From Crotophaga sulcirostris (lineage: Eukaryota; Chordata; Aves; Cuculiformes; Crotophagidae), in contig VYZB01000134.1 of the NCBI GenBank assembly GCA_013397455.1, positions 1,264,917 through 1,328,916 of the forward strand: DNA of 64,000 nt. Reading direction: 5' to 3'. How positions within the stretch are numbered: position 1 is the first letter of the stretch; every line of letters starts with the position of its first letter. The position numbers and the translations under genes are program-made. The notes below the pieces were generated by a model. It was not told the origin of the DNA. It searched no databases and saw only the letters and a program-made list of their open reading frames with translations. Of the stretch, positions 23,901-39,044 are shown in pieces.

Positions 23901-26900
23901 TCATTCCATCTTTCTGGTGACTTACAGCAGAGGCATAGCACAACAGAGATTTGCTACCAATGTAAAAAAAGGAGGTAAATGCCAACTTTATACACATTTA
24001 TTAATACAGGTAATGAGTTTCTTAATAAAAAAAATATATTTTTTATTAAGACTGAACAAAAAAGTGAATTAAAAGTTATTAAAGTTAAGACTTTAATAAG
24101 TCATAGTTCTTGTGTATATGTGTATGGAGCAGTATCTGTCTCTCAGTGGAGACTTCACTGTCTCCAAATATCCAGAGAAGGGGCTGTGGCAACTCAGGGT
24201 GAGTGTGAAAGAAATATATAGGAGAAAGTTGTTTTCCAGGTGGTAATGGACACTGTTTTCTCTTTTCCAGTACAGACACATTCCTTTGTTAGAATTGTCT
24301 TGATAATGAGTAGCCTATACTTCTTGTTTTCTACTATATTGTTCTCTTAAATCTCCATTATGATTTACATATGCACATACACAGGCAACTCACCACAAAA
24401 TTTCTGTTAAGATCTCCAGCAACTGGAAAGCATTATAGCTGCCTCTTGTTATTAACCACAGGAAAACTCACTTTTTGGACTTCTTGTTCAAATTCCAGAC
24501 TGCCGATTTGTGTGTCCAGTTTTTGGAGGAATACGAGACTGGCTACAAGTGAGACCAACAGAAAACCAAACTTCCTGCTGCTACTGATGTGTTTGATACC
24601 TAATCCAGTGCTACTGAATAAGTGATGATGGAACAACTTTGAAATAGTACCAAAACTGAAAGAAGGCCTAAATTATATATGATGCCACTAGCTTTTTTCC
24701 TCCCTCTTTCTTTACTTTCTTCCCTGCTGCTACTCTTGACTGTCTTTCAGCAGCCCTCTTCTTCACTGCAGATGGAGCACAAATGCTTCTAAAAGTTGCT
24801 ATTCATGCCTTTAATGATGCTTATAACCCAGCTGCTCATATTAAGAATGCTGTAGTATGACAGTGTAATGCCAGTGTACTGATGTTGTCATGTCTCTGTT
24901 CAAATGAATTCTTGGTCATTAACTAGTCCCAGCATCATGATTCTGGGGCAAATCAATTCTTCTCTGAGAAACACACTAATCATGCTAATAGCTTTTCAGA
25001 TGAAAGGGGGGAAAAAATCTGTCCTGTGTCGTCTTTATTTTTCTAGATATTTTAATAACAAATAATTTATCTTCTACCAGGCTAGCCATCAGGGACAGAG
25101 ATATAAAATGTTGCTTTGCTCCTTGGGCAATTTTGAATATGAAACTGGGTAAGAATTAGGAACCTATTTCAACAGCTATAGTGTACTGAGAAATAAACAC
25201 ATTCTCAAGCCATTAAAACTCTCAGAGGGACCAGCTGGCTGCCAATGGCAAAGGTCTGTGACTTTGATACATGCACCCTTGTTTAATCACCATTCAAAGA
25301 AACCTGGAAAACTTCACAACACAAAATTTCTTCCTTATAATAAAGCCCCTAAGACCTCTCTGTGCCATGAGACAGTGAAGTTTTCTCCTGATCCCTGTTA
25401 TTCTTTCTCTCTCTTCAGTCTTTCTAATACCCTGCATGTTTATGTGAAGGAGTTGGAGACTGCCAGGCCTCACTACAGGCAGTGACATCTCATGGAAAAG
25501 ATTTTCTCTAAACTGCTCAGGGCTGATACCTGGGGCCAGGGGCTAGCTCTCTCAAAAGTCATCATTAGCAACTGGGAATGCCTGGAACTGGTGAATTAAA
25601 ACCGGGTCTGAGATTGCCTGATGGGAAGAAGAGGGGGCCAGATGGGACACAGCATCTTCTAATGTCAAGTCCTTGGTGAAACTGGTGCTACATGGAGGCA
25701 AAAAATGTTCTGTAGGGGAGGGGAAGAGGAACCTGTTATTCTCTCAGGTGACAATGTCCCAGGGCTACTGTGGCAAGTAAAACAGAAGTAACAGGAATGC
25801 ATATTAGCATAGCAACTAACTGGAGAACCAGGAAGGTTCCCACCTTCCCTGTCATGTGGTGGCTGGTCAAGTAGCTGGCAAATGTAGCGAAGTGCTCAAG
25901 TCTGGTCAGCAAGACTAAGATCCTTCTTGAATGCTTTGGCAGTAGTGCCTAGGAAGACGCCTGCAAGGAAAGGCAGTTGCTCTCGTAAGTGTAACAGGGC
26001 AGCTGACAGAGCAGGCAGAGGCCACACCTGCAGCAGTGGCCACAGCCTGCATGGCCCAAGCCCTCAGCCTCAGCACAGTCCTGCGGCTGCCTCTTGCACA
26101 TTCAGAACTCAAATGAGGAAGGAAAGAGCAGCTCCTTGGTGGTTCCTTGCTCTTCATGATCCCACCTCTGCTGTGGCCAGAACCAAAAGACACCATCCAT
26201 TCTGCCAGTTTCCCACTTCTTGAGGACAAGGATGGCCAGCAGGTATGAAGGTGTGATGTGCACAGGTACCATCCTGGGGAATTGTCCTTGGAACTCTCCC
26301 TCAGTGTGCTTAAATTTTTTAGTGTTGGCACAGCTGTGCTGTATTGGTTTTCAGCCTCCCACAGCTTGTTGAGTTACACAAGAAAGCCTCCACCTTCCCT
26401 CCTCCTTCATAGCCATATGCAAATACTGAAGGTAAGTGAGAGGACTCTTCAAGACTTTTATGGCTTTCCCTCTCTGAGACCTGTTGTCTTGAGACATTGT
26501 GGTATAATAAAATTGAGATTAATGAGAGTTTTTCAGGGATTTCTAGCAAATACTCTTTGTCAGGAGGGTGCCTTTGAGGACTGTCATGGGCTGCTGAGAT
26601 GCTCTGTCTCTCAGGGGAAAGTATGTTGCTTCTTAAAGCTGCAAGCTTTTATCAGTTAGGGTAATATGTGCAATCTATTAGCTATGAGGGACAACATCTT
26701 AAAACTGAGCACAGCAAGGCTGTGTGTTTGGACACAGGAATTATCTGTTTTCCCTGCTTCATCTGTTGATTTTAAGTGAAGAACTGTAGTTCTCCCTAAC
26801 TTTTTAAACTCAAAACATTACAGACGTAAGCAGTGACTAACTAGCTTTAAATAATCAGCATAGTCTTGTACACATATACTCCAGATCTTTATCCAGGAAA

Positions 26901-28140
26901 AAAATACATTTCCTGTAGCTGAAATCCACATCCATTATTGACAGATTTAAAATAGATCTAGCTCTTGCTCCTGCCTGTAGTGTGCCTGGACCTCGACCAT
27001 GCACAGAAATGTAATTTAGCATGGACAGGTATCACACTAACCCAGCTGAGCGGCTCCTAAGATTAGTAACAGACACCACTGTGCTTTGTAAATAAACATG
27101 CTTGCTAGCAATTGCTATAGAATTTTCTAATGCACGACACTGCACATCATAGATAAAGCTTCAGAGTCAGATCTTACATAGCATCCAACACACAAAAGCA
27201 GCAGCTGCAATCCCATTTCAGTTACACCCCTAATCAGATTAGAAAGCCCACAGTAAAGCCTTGAAGATATGTGACAGACTGTGTGTCTGTCTTCTACCTT
27301 TGCCTGACAGTTTAAGCACATCATGAAAAGTTTTGCACAGTTCTCTTCTAAACAGCAAATTGAGTGTAAAGTTACATATGGATTTTAATTCTTTAAGTTA
27401 TTCCTATGCAGGATTGACATGCAAAAGCAGTAATATTCACAAAAGACTGACATTCAGAGTTGTCCTGTAAATAAAAGAGAAACTTCTTTAGTGTTTAAGG
27501 ACATGGTGTTCCTCAATATACCTCTGAGACATCTGACTACAGTAGTTGAAAATATGATCATTCCAGGCTGTTCAGAAAGACCTTTTGATTCTGCTAGGTG
27601 TTGGTAAACTGCAGTCCATGCACATGCTGCCGACAGCATCATTTTCCAAGGTGGTATGAGAATTCTTTGTCCCTTGGGATGAACACCAGCCCCTGGCCTG
27701 TGAATCTGAATAGGACAGCAGCAATTCTAAAGGGGTCACAACAGAGTGACATTTGGTAGCCAGGCTTGTATTTTCTGTTGTAGCCTGATAAACATTTATT
27801 GAAAGAGGAAAAAAGAAGGCTGGGGCAGTGGTAGATGGAAAAGGAAGTTGCATTTCATATGATCAGTGGCCTTTGATGTGCAAAGATCTGCCAAAACACG
27901 AGAAATCAGAAGGATCAGTTCCCCTGAGATGCTCCACAAATGCAGGAGATTGGCAAAACCTCCACAGAACAAGAACACATCAGTGTGTGGAAGAGCACAT
28001 CAGTGCTGCACAAAGGTGCTAGTAGCTGAAAGAAAGCATGCTTTATGTGTGTGGCCAGTACAGGTGTGGCACACCTCATATAAGCCCCGTGTGAGCCAGT
28101 GCGAACAGTTCTACATGTTTTAATTTTCACTGGAAACATT
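23901..28140. other. Intergenic, no gene seen
   Basis: No recognisable exon, RNA gene or repeat family. A more GC-rich patch lies at about 25,930-26,330, with open frames on both strands that resemble no known protein. Confidence 0.7.
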
Positions 28141-28332
28141 CACACAGTATAACCAGGTTGGAAGAGACCTCCAAGATCATCAAGTCCAACCTATAAGCCA
28201 ACACTAACACCACCTCATCACCTAAACCATGGCACTCAGTGCCTCATCCAATCTTCCCTTAAACACTTCAAGGGTCGGCGACTCCACCACCTCCCTGGGC
28301 AGCGCATTCCACTGGCCAATCACCCTTTCATC
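28141..28332 (-). repeat. CR1 LINE 3' end (ATACTGTG-type)
   Basis: It starts with a CACACAGTATAACC tail remnant and follows the same consensus as the copies at 725 and 60,987 (ATCATCAAGTCCAACC, CACCTAAACCATGGCACT, CCACTGGCCAATCACCC). Strongly 5'-truncated. Confidence 0.92.
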
Positions 28333-29712
28333 TCCATTATGTAAGACTCCAGCACCAAATTGTTTTTGTTTTGGTTTGGTTTTTTTTAAGTAAAAATGCA
28401 GGGCAGCTTGAAATCCAGCTTTGCTATAAGAAGCTGCAAATCATTAATGGTAAGTGCCATATGCAGGTGTTATCAGTGCCTATAACTCACCTTCTAAGCC
28501 ATCATATTAGTGGGACATGTCCCATGAGTTATTGTTCTTTCCTATAACTGAAAAGATATCTTCAGCAACTTTGTGAATAAAATGCTCCATAGATATACTG
28601 GAAAATCCTGATCAAGCAGAGGTCAACAAAGCCCTTTACCCCGGTGATGCCTTGGTTAAATCCTTTGAAACAAAAATTTTTAAAACGGAGAGCCTCCGAG
28701 GGTTCTGTAGATGGTTTCCCCTTGGAATCCAGTAAGGCAGCATCTGCATTTTTCTGAGAAGGTTTTCAGATGAAATGAACCATAAGATTGCTCCCAAGTA
28801 AACATTCATCTTTACCTAGAAATGGCCTCATTACTCAGCAGGTCATACATTCATTACTGGTTCTCGTCTTGGGAACTTGCAGAGCCACCTGGTGTCTCGT
28901 CTAAGTGTTTTAGCACTGGCAAAATGGGTATTAATGATTGGACCTAATAGGGCCACATTGTAAGGTTTGATTTGAATGCCACAGAGTAACTGGGTCATCT
29001 AGAGTTGACCTGCCCAAAAATGTCAGCCCAGCATGCAACTATTGAGAGAGTTAGGCACTGCTGTTTCGATTAGTCATTTTATGACTTTGTCCCTAAATCC
29101 ATCCATTCAGCCTATTTTTGGCTTAAAGCCAATGCCTGCTGCTCAGGCTGGGAACTGCCTTCCCTTAGGAAGACCAAAGGAAATGTTGATTTGTGCTGTG
29201 TCTATTCAAACCAAATATCAGCAGGGGAGACTTTCTTCCAATCACAAGTGAATTTGAGGCTGTGGGTGACAGGTAGGCCACTGCTTGTAGCTTGTAATGA
29301 CTCTAGTTAAATCCCCAGCTGCATACTTTAATTGTGAGTTAAATTAAGATATTGTACAAAGAGGGTTCCAAATGTAGGTGTCTTCCTTTCTTAAAATAAT
29401 CCTTAAAAAGCAGTCACATGCCAAAAACTCTGTGATGTGGTAAAACCTTTCTGTCAAGCCATGACAGGTACTGATGGGCTATGCAGTATTTGAATGCAAA
29501 TCTGACTCCAGCTTTGACATTAGCATGATGCTGTCTGTTGAGGTAGCCGTCACTAGAGTCATCACCGTTACTCAGAAGTGTACTTGCACTCTAGTTTAAA
29601 TGTAGAGATCAGAATCGAAATGAACTGCTTACCAATTTCGGTGACTGATTTCAGAAAAAATATGGTGGTCTTCACTTTTCAGCAATGATTTCCATATAGT
29701 CTGTGTCCGATT
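28333..29712. other. Intergenic, no gene seen
   Basis: A short T/G-rich stretch at 28,362-28,390 follows the CR1 copy. Otherwise nothing recognisable. Confidence 0.7.
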
Positions 29713-29835
29713 ATAGGATCAGAGGACAATTCAAGTTGGAAGGGATGTTTAGAGGTCCCTAGTGCAACCTCCTGATCACAGCAGGGTCAGCTATGAAGTC
29801 AAAGCAGGTTATGCAGGATTTGTCAAGTTACTTTC
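29713..29835 (-). repeat. CR1 LINE 3' end fragment (old)
   Basis: ATAGGATCAGAGGACAATTC followed by AAGTTGGAAGGGATG, TGCAACCTCCTGATCACAGC and AGGGTCAGCTATGAAGTCA match an older CR1 subfamily 3' end on the minus strand, with many substitutions. Confidence 0.72.
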
Positions 29836-32800
29836 ATATACATCTGTCTCTTTAAGAGTTTTGTGTAAGTTATCCTTATTTTGATCCTTGCCCTCACCTC
29901 CTTTCCTTCTGCCTAGTCTGGGGATCACGTGCAGATGCTACATTCAGCAAGACAATCTCCTAAGTTTGCACTAATTTTTTTAATACATGTGTTAGCAAAA
30001 TATTGGAAGACACAACTCAAAATGTCTTTGTGCTCATTCATACCTAATGAAGTATGTTCGGTTCATCCACATTCTTGCATCACCACCTTTCTTCAGGCTT
30101 AGGATTGTACACAGTAGCTTTCAATTTCTGTATTAAAAACATTTGTAATAATGTACTGTATTTCTTGGCATGTAGCTGTCACTTTAATTTGAATGTCTCA
30201 AAGGAAATATATTTTTTTATACAGCATAATTAAGTTTCTGAGCTTCACACCAGCATCACATCAGGAGCAATTGGCTTGACAGCTCTTTCACATGTGTCTT
30301 TTTTATGTTCTCAAATGCAGACTTCCAGTTTATTTTCTATGTGATCAGAGGTGTCTATTGTCGACACCTCAGTCCAGCTCGACAGTTGATTACAGAATTG
30401 TACAAATTTGCTACCTTATTTCCACCACAGCCTACCACATCATTAACTTTCCTTGGAAAGATCCTAAACAGATGATTTTATACTTCTAGACACTTCAGAG
30501 AGACACCTCACCTCCATTTATTAAGCTATGGATGGTACATCTAGGACATAATACCAGCAGAAACAGTTCCAAATCAACATCACCCGTGAGGAAGGAGCTC
30601 CATACTGAAGCAGACTGAACGGCCTCCCCTCCTGCCTCAAAGGGTTCGGATCCTGGCTGCCTGCAAATGGTAGTGCTAACGCTGAAAGTTACCGATGCTG
30701 GAAGTTAAGTGAAGGCAGTCAGACAATTTTGCTTGTTCTTCAGCTACTGTGTACCAAGCACACTCTCCTCTTGGTCTCAAAGTATGACTCAGAACTCTGT
30801 AAGGAAGTATTTCAAGATCCTCATGAGTCTTAATCACTATCCTCCACCAGATGTCAGGGAGCTTTCAAACTTTTTCAGAGGCAAAAATCCAGTCTTAATC
30901 CATCCGCTCAGGGCTAATTAAAATATGATCTGGACAAGACCAAAATATATCTAGAATGACTTAGCACAGGAAGAAAAATTGATAGCAAGACAACTTCTGT
31001 GACACATTTACCTCTCTGCAGTCCACAAATGTTCAGAGCTGACATTGCCAGTCTTTTGCACAGCAACTTACTTAGTCATGCGTTTGTCTCTGTGCTTATG
31101 AAGAATGTCATTAAATGATTAAATTACCTTGAATATTTATCACAGGCTCCAGAAGGCCCTTTTGGACAATCAAAGTTGAGCTGTGCTGGTGGCTTGAATG
31201 TAACTTTTCAGCATCCTGCTGCAGGCTGCTGTGGAAAGGTGTAGTAGATTGGCCATTGAGCAAATGAAGACTGCCTTTGTCACTATTCCCTAAAGTCAGG
31301 AAATGTTGAAACAGCATCTAGGAAAAAAAGCGTGGTTGCTGGAACAATTAGTCTACAGGAATTGCATTCAACAATGGGGGTCTCAAAAATGAAAAAAATC
31401 ACATTTTTATGGATACCTGTGAGACTTATTGGTCATAGTAGAAATTCTTACATAAAATCCAGCTTTCACTAGTGTTTAAATAACTATTCAAAGTGAAAAC
31501 AAACTACATTATTGCATACAGTGGTTAAAGTAGAAGTATAAATTACGCAGGATTCAAGCTGAAATTTCATTCTGGTGACTAATATAATTGTTTCCAGAAG
31601 AAACCCATACATAAGACGTGTGATAACAGAAATGTAACTAATCATTTTCAAAACCTGTAAATTGTAGAGACTCCTTCCCCCCCACCCCTTATCTGCTTCA
31701 CCAATGCCATCACAAAGTTATCACCCAGCCAGCAGAGGAGATAGCACTGCAGCAAATATGTGCAAGGAATTGGGGAACAGATATTATGATAGAATGTAAT
31801 TATGCTATATAAAAAATATATTTCTTTGGAGACATCCATCTTAAAGTGACGGGTACATCCCAAGGAATACAGTACATTTTTCTAAATGCTTTTCTAATAT
31901 GGAAATTGAAAGTTATTTTGCAAGATCTTATCTAAACCTGAAGAGAATAGTCTCAATTTCCAGACCAGCCGAGGATGTATGTAGCAGTTTTCCAATTTGC
32001 TCGGTAGAATTGTAAGATTGTGGCATAAAAGAGCAAAAAATGAAAGATTCAGTAGCTCTTCGGTAACTCTTGGGAGAAGTTGGCATGAGGGCCAAAAAAG
32101 GAAGAAGGGGAAAAGCTCTGCATTCCTTATGTGAGCTCTGGGCTTCTTCCCTTGGGGTCTGACTGATCTAATTTCATACTTTCTACCTGATTCTTTGCCT
32201 TTGCTAAATCCAAAGGCAACACAGGGCAATAGATAAGTAAAAGATGCCTTCAGCTGTGGAACTTAAGTCATATATTCAATTATGTGAAGTTATAGGCTTA
32301 GCTAATTAGTTGACAAAAATACAATTTTTTAAAACTTCTTCTCGGGATATTGTCATGGAACCAACGACATTTGTTTCTTTTTTCTTTAGTTGCCTAATAA
32401 AAATGTTTCAGAAAATGTTTACCAAGAGAATAATGACTATCTGGAATTTGCATTTTCCTTTTGAATGACCTTTTCAAGGGAGACTCACAAAGACCTTACT
32501 AAAACTCTTCCCACGATTTCTCTTGCAGGAAGGTTCACTTCTGCATGTGCTGCCTATGCATGTTTGTTTGTATTTGGCTCTTTAGGGAACTAAAAATGAG
32601 CAGACCAATTTCAAGGATAGCTTGATGACTGATAATGCCTGAATATCAGTAAATACTGGTCTGATTTAGTTTTTTTGTCTTAACGTCTAAGGAAAGAAGC
32701 AGGTATAACCCCCCCTCAAATACTATGAACTCAAGAACAGTTAGACTGTCAGAAACATTTGGGTGCATTCAAGAAAGAGTGTTGGAGAATTGGGCTCACA

Positions 32801-35800
32801 ATATACTTACAGGATGTTATTTTGTTCCAGTGCTCATCAGTCCTTGTTGGTTTGGAGAACACAAAGACATCAGGTGAAATCTGAGGGCTTTGTCATACCT
32901 GCGGCCAAGTGATTAATTTGTGTTTTGGAATGATTTTCTTGTTCAGTTGTTTCTTCCAATGACACCTCTGCTGCAGTGCCACTGTAAAGCATTTCCAGCT
33001 TCCACATGCAGCCATGCATTCCTATTCCATTGTGCACCCCTTTGTCTGAGTTTGTCCAATCCTTTCTGGCAATAGCCAGGTTGTTTTCATCCTGCATCAC
33101 TTCGCTGTTCTGCTGTATAGTGCTGCCCTTTGGAAACTTGTGTCAGCACAGCTGGGTGATGGGGAAGTCATCAAATGGTAACTCTAGTACTGCTGCAGGT
33201 TTATGTGAGGGGTGATGAGCTCGATCAAACTTTTCCTCAGCAGAAAAAAGAGATTTCAAAATGCTTTGTCCTAACAGCTGCTGCTGCTGCTGGGGTACAG
33301 CCAGGCAGGATCTCAAGCACATGACTGGATCAACTACCAGAGCCAGTGGCTGCAGTAAGCCTCAGCATATGCTTGTGTTGCCCAGGTGAGGATTTGGGTT
33401 TACATTCACAGCTACATGGCAGAAGTCAAGAGCAGGTGCAGTGACTCTCGTCTCAGGGGACCGTACCAGTCATGGAGGGACTGGAGCTGGGAGCCAGGAG
33501 CCTTCCTGGCTTGCTGAGGGCAGGCAGGAACCTCCCAGGGACCCAGTGAAGCTGGGAAGAAGATGGGAAGTTTGGTGATTCTCAGCTCTCAGGAGCTGAC
33601 TCCAGATTTCGTCCCTAGCTTCTTCAGCCTTGCTGTCTGTTCAATAAGTTTATTTTGTTCAACCTTAAAATGTATCTAATACTAAGATCTGTCTCAAGTG
33701 CAGAAGGTGTCAGGTCCCTGAAGTTGTCTTGTTTGGGGAGGCCTGATTTTGAGAAAGAAAAGCTGGCTCCTTTCCATCACCAAATGCTTCTTGCCAAGTG
33801 TTTTTTTGCAAACCAGGAAAACAAGATGTTGGTCAGAAAGAGGAATAAATGGCCAGTTTCCTATCACTAATGATAAGGTTGTGGCTAACATTTTCTTTTC
33901 CAGTGCTGTGGCTTATCTGTGTCCAGTTTCTTTTCTACGTCTTCTTTAGAAATACTATAATGGTGATATCTGGTTCTTGATTAGTGACACAGTGGTTTTT
34001 AAGTGATGCTATGCTATGATCCAATTAAAAATGTTTTAATTCTGACCTGAATTGTGTTGTCTTTTTAATTCCATCCCTGACTGAAATAATTAATACCATA
34101 TATAGGCACTGAAATATCATGCACAGTCAATTTAAAAGTATTTTAAATTGAAAAAAGATTAGAGCTAATTGAACATGAAATATCTTTCAACTATTTGAAG
34201 TAACAGTTCAGATGCATTGAATACCAACCCCCTTCCTTCTCCTGAGCACAGAAAGTACTTGTTTCTTTGAAAGATCAAAATGTCATGAATGTGCCTTTCA
34301 GCTACATTTGTTAGGAAACTCACTGAGGGGTGGTTAGAATGAAACACAAGTTTTAAATGTTCTTCATTTTTTACACTAATTGTACGGGCGTGGAGGTTAT
34401 TCACCCCAATCCAGTAAAAAACATCAGTTATTGCCATGACTTGCAAGCAGTCAAACAAATATGGAGCGTTTAAGTACTAACCTGAGATTTTATTGCTCGT
34501 TAAAATAAAAACATATTCATAACTGGTTAAAAAAACCACTTTGGTCATAGCTCTAATGATAATGGAATAGCAGTAATTGCATTCTGAACGCAAAATGTTG
34601 GCGCAGCAGTCGGCCATCTCTGCTCTTGTATCCCAGGCATTATCTTCACCAGGTACTTGACAAGACACAATCAAGTTTTTGAATAAGATTAATTAGCCTG
34701 ATATGATCACTTCCTTTTAAAGTTAAGGAAGATATAGGGGTTTGAGTAGAGACCTCTACCAGCTTTGTGATTTGAAAACAATTGCTATTAATGAATATCT
34801 TTCTTATGAAAGACACAAGGCACTTCTCATTTCCATTGCTTATTCTGCCTATAAAGGCATCTGAAATGTCAAGGTTTGGTTTCATTTAATCAGTATTCGT
34901 ACTTATTCATGTGTTGAGAGATTTAGTAAGGAGCTGTCTCTTGTTGGCCACTCCCTGGAGTGGCAGTATGGGTGGTACTGGCCTTTTTTAGAAGAAAGAT
35001 CAGGGAGGCGGCTGATGCATTCTTTTGACTGTGAAGCCTGAGACGTGACAAAGAATCAGAGGACTGTGAGATGAAAAAACATCAGAGACAGAAACCCCAG
35101 CCCTGTTTCTGGTGATGAGTCCCTTGTAGTCAGCTTCATTGCAAGCAAAATGTAGGTGTAAAACATTTAACCCTATTAGGCCTTCTGTGGTCTTACAAGT
35201 ATATGGGGTTTTTAAGGTCACCTATCTTATGGACTTCTGGGTCACAGGCTTCCAGCTGTCTGGCAAAAAGGACATGCTCAGAAGAAAAAAAAATAGTAAC
35301 ATGATAAAGAAAAAAGATCTGTGAGGAGAAGGGCGACTCAGATCTCCCATCCTGTTGAAGACACAGTCGTGTCCACAAGAGATAGCAGCATCTTGCTGAG
35401 AGGAGTGACCAGTTCTGGGTGGCTTTGTTTAGTCACTAAAGCCACCTTGGCCTGGCAACCCTCAAGCTGGAGCAGGCTACCTGGGTCTCCAGACCTTGGG
35501 CCGCCGTGACTTCTCCAGAGTGTACCAGGTGCCCCAGCACTACTTGTCACTTACATACCTCGGCACGTGACATCAGCTGATGCAGCATCCTCAGAGAGGC
35601 TGGTACAAAGGGGACAGCAGAAATGCGACACCATGCAAATAACACCTCTCCCTAACCTCAGCTGGATGAGGTCTTTCAGCCACATGTTTGCTTTCTGTTT
35701 TACTACTGGGCATGTTGGTTTGGCCTGCAATTATAGCAAATTTTTTACAGCTCCCAGAGGTGATGTCTGAGGGTACAAATCCTGCTAGAGGCTCTTTTTT

Positions 35801-38800
35801 GGCAGAGCAAGCTAGTCCAATGCAGGCTGGTCCATGCTGCCTAGGAGGACAGATCCCTGGAAGAAAGCATCATCTGACACATGCCTGGGTTTTGTATTGA
35901 AGAGATCTTATCCAAAACAGAGGCTGCCAGCAGGTCAACAATTTCCCAATGTGGGTGGCAGGTGGTTCATCGGCCCCGGTTGGTCCCTGGCACCCTCTTA
36001 TTGAGTGATATAAATACTTACAGTGAACCCCAGGACTCAATGTCTGGAATAACAAAATGATGCCATTCCATTCACATATCCTCCTGCTTTGTGAACTTGA
36101 TTGAATTTCCTAAAAAGGAAAAATGTCTTCTCTGTGTTTTTCTCACCGAGGAAGAGCTGTATTTCAGCATTAAGTTTTGGCTGATGGATTTTCCCATTTT
36201 GAAATTATCTTTATTTGATCAATGTGAACTCAGATTTTGGCTTGGATTAATTCTGTATTATCTATCTGAAATACATTTTCTATTACAAACAAAAACCTGT
36301 AGCATTGGATTCCAGTTCCTACATGGATCTTAAAGTACTAGCTCCTTTCACTTTATCCAAGTATCAGCAAAAGTAAATGAACTGAAAAACCTAATAGCAT
36401 TACAGCTAAAAGATGATCTCACTTTGTATCCCTGAGCTCATTCTCTTTAAGTCAGCGTGGAGGGAAGACGGGTGGGAGATTTTGTATACTTGCCAGAGTC
36501 CTTGTTAAAGGCCAATTTATTTTTCATTGTTTAACAGACAATGCTGAAAATACAAATACCAGTGGGATAACACTGGTTTATGTAAGCAGCAGTGGGAATA
36601 CTGTGGTAAACCAGAGGTGGGACTAATCTCTTAACAGAGAGGAGTGAGTAATAGCAGCTGAGTCAGAAAGATCAAGGTCTCACTGGGTGCTCAGTATGTT
36701 CATGAGGAGCTGAGTGTTTCTCCTTCCATAGCAGTGGTCACTACAGGTGGGCAGGATCTATGCGAGCAGTGAATCCTTTGTGCACAGGGACCTATGAGAA
36801 CAATATAAGGACTAATAAAGGCAATTTGAGGGACAAGGCAAATGAAAGGACTGCTTGAATTTCTAATGAAAACTGACCAAGTGGCCTTTAAACTATCTAT
36901 CACTGAACAATATATTACTGGGATTAAAAAGACTCCGCGTCAGTCCTGCAAAAAAAGAAAAAGAATGATTACTATGCATTTACTTAAAAAGACCAGATAA
37001 CCTGTTCAAGAGTGCTATTAATCCACAAACAACATCAGCTAGAACAAGAGACCTATTTCCAGTGCTCAATTAAGATTGTGCCCCGTGACAGCACTTGTTA
37101 AAGGTGTGTGACACCAGGACAGAGTTAATGTGCCATTTCTTAGTGAAGCCATTTGCCTTATGGTATGGGCAGCTTGCAGCTTCAAGTTGTTCGCTGTTTC
37201 TTCAGCCTTCCTGAGAAGGCCCCTTAAATGATGAGAAGGATGTTGATTTTGAGTCTTTCTCCTAGGTATTAATATCAAAGAAAACAAAACAGATGGATGG
37301 CTAAGGTCCAGACTATGCTCTGACACTTGCAAAGGGAAGTCTTGTCCTTTAACATATTCCGTTTACAACCTTCTGTCTCATGGGTTGTCCCTGGAAAGCA
37401 AAGGTTAACCACTGTGTGATCCCAAAGCACTATCAAATTGTTAGCTGGCTCCTGTTCTTCCTAACAAACCAGGAAGGGCTCAGGCTGTTCCAGGGACTTG
37501 CCACTACCAGAAAGGGGATATTGTGTTCCCACCCTCTCCCAGACTCAGCTACTTGCGCCTGCCCCTGACTTGCAGTGGCTCACTGGGTCCTTCTCTGAGC
37601 TGAAATATCTCCCTGTCTTGGCAGAGGACTAATGTGACATGTTAGCTGGGTGAGTGGCAGAGGAGGGTCAGACACACACTGGAGAAATCAGAAGAAAGAA
37701 GAGGAGGCAGAGGAGGTGAGGAGCAGTGTCACTCCAGCCTCAGTCGCTGGCGCCCTCTCACAGCTCAGCAGAGCAGTCAGAAGCTGATCATTTCCTGGCT
37801 TCTTTTATTTTTGGTGGCAAACGAAACAGCTTTAGACCCTCCCACCCCCTCTCTGCACCATCATGAGGGGATGATGGTGAGATGAACAAAACTGACCTGC
37901 CGGCCTCACCTGCTGGTGTGTTTGTGTAGGCTCCTGGCACCTCACCTTGTGTGATTCTGGGTCTCTGTGATCCCCAGCAGAGTCCCGGCACTCGCCTGCC
38001 TTCGTTCTGCTCTTGAGGCTTACCCAATCTCAAGGGAGAAAAGAAAAAGGGTGAAAATAAACCACATTGCAGATTCCAGTCAGATGTTTCCTTTTAAACT
38101 CAGACTTGACAAATAATGCTTTGTCAGTATCAATGTACATCAGTGACCACATTGTTCAGTCTTGCATTTGGGAGTGCTTTCCAATTAAAAGCAAATCACT
38201 GAAAGAGGCTTTCAAATTGGTTTCATTGAAGAAGAAGAAATGAAGGGAAGCTACTTGAGATCTGACAATAGCTGAAGTGATTTGTAAGCATGAAGCATGC
38301 AAGATAACATTTAATTAACAGCAGCAAAAATAGAACATCACTCTGAATTTACGTAAGTTCTCTTGTTCTACATATGCGCAATGCCCTTTCTTCAAGTCTC
38401 TCAGAAATTTGTATTAACCCCCCATTCCTACAGACAATATTCCAGTCACAGGTTGGGCAGTATTTTGTATCCTTTTTTTTGAAATTTCGATACTCATTTG
38501 TAAGGTTTGCCCCAGGTAGTGTTTTCCAAAACCTCAATTTGCATTAATTTTCCTTAAAGCAGTGAAAGTGACTGATTATGTAGCAGAAATGACAAATAAA
38601 TCCTGATCTGCCTGCCGATCAGTGAGAGGGCCCCAACACCACAGAGGTAGGTCATTCAGTTGAGACTGATCTTGAGAAGGTCTTGGCTCAGAGCATATCC
38701 CCCAGGCCTAGCATGAATACAATGGTCCCTAGAGATGAGAAACCCCTTCCCACAGTCTCTACTCAGTACATGATGTGATGGTATTGCTGTCTGCATTCAG

Positions 38801-39044
38801 TTCCCACCCTGCATCAGGATATCAATGCTGAGATGGTCATTATGTTTGCATCACAATCCTCTCCAAACCCTCTGGCAGACTGTCTCTCCCTTCGTGTTGA
38901 AGATGGGCAAGCTAAGCTGGACCTTCCCAGAGATGTGATTGCTACCCATCTGCTCTCAGACTCTGTGATGCTAGGCTGATGCCAGGACAGGAGCTCTGGT
39001 GGGATCTGTGGTGTTAGCCAATGTGCCTACTTTATTCACTGATC
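29836..39044. other. Intergenic, no gene seen
   Basis: No exon or RNA gene recognised. It includes a (CTG)5 run at 33,278-33,292 and a purine-rich tract at about 37,690-37,725. Short frames on both strands look like chance. Confidence 0.7.

Noticed and set aside
33278..33292. (CTG)5 run as a possible unstable repeat
   Set aside because: Too short to be remarkable and not in a gene.
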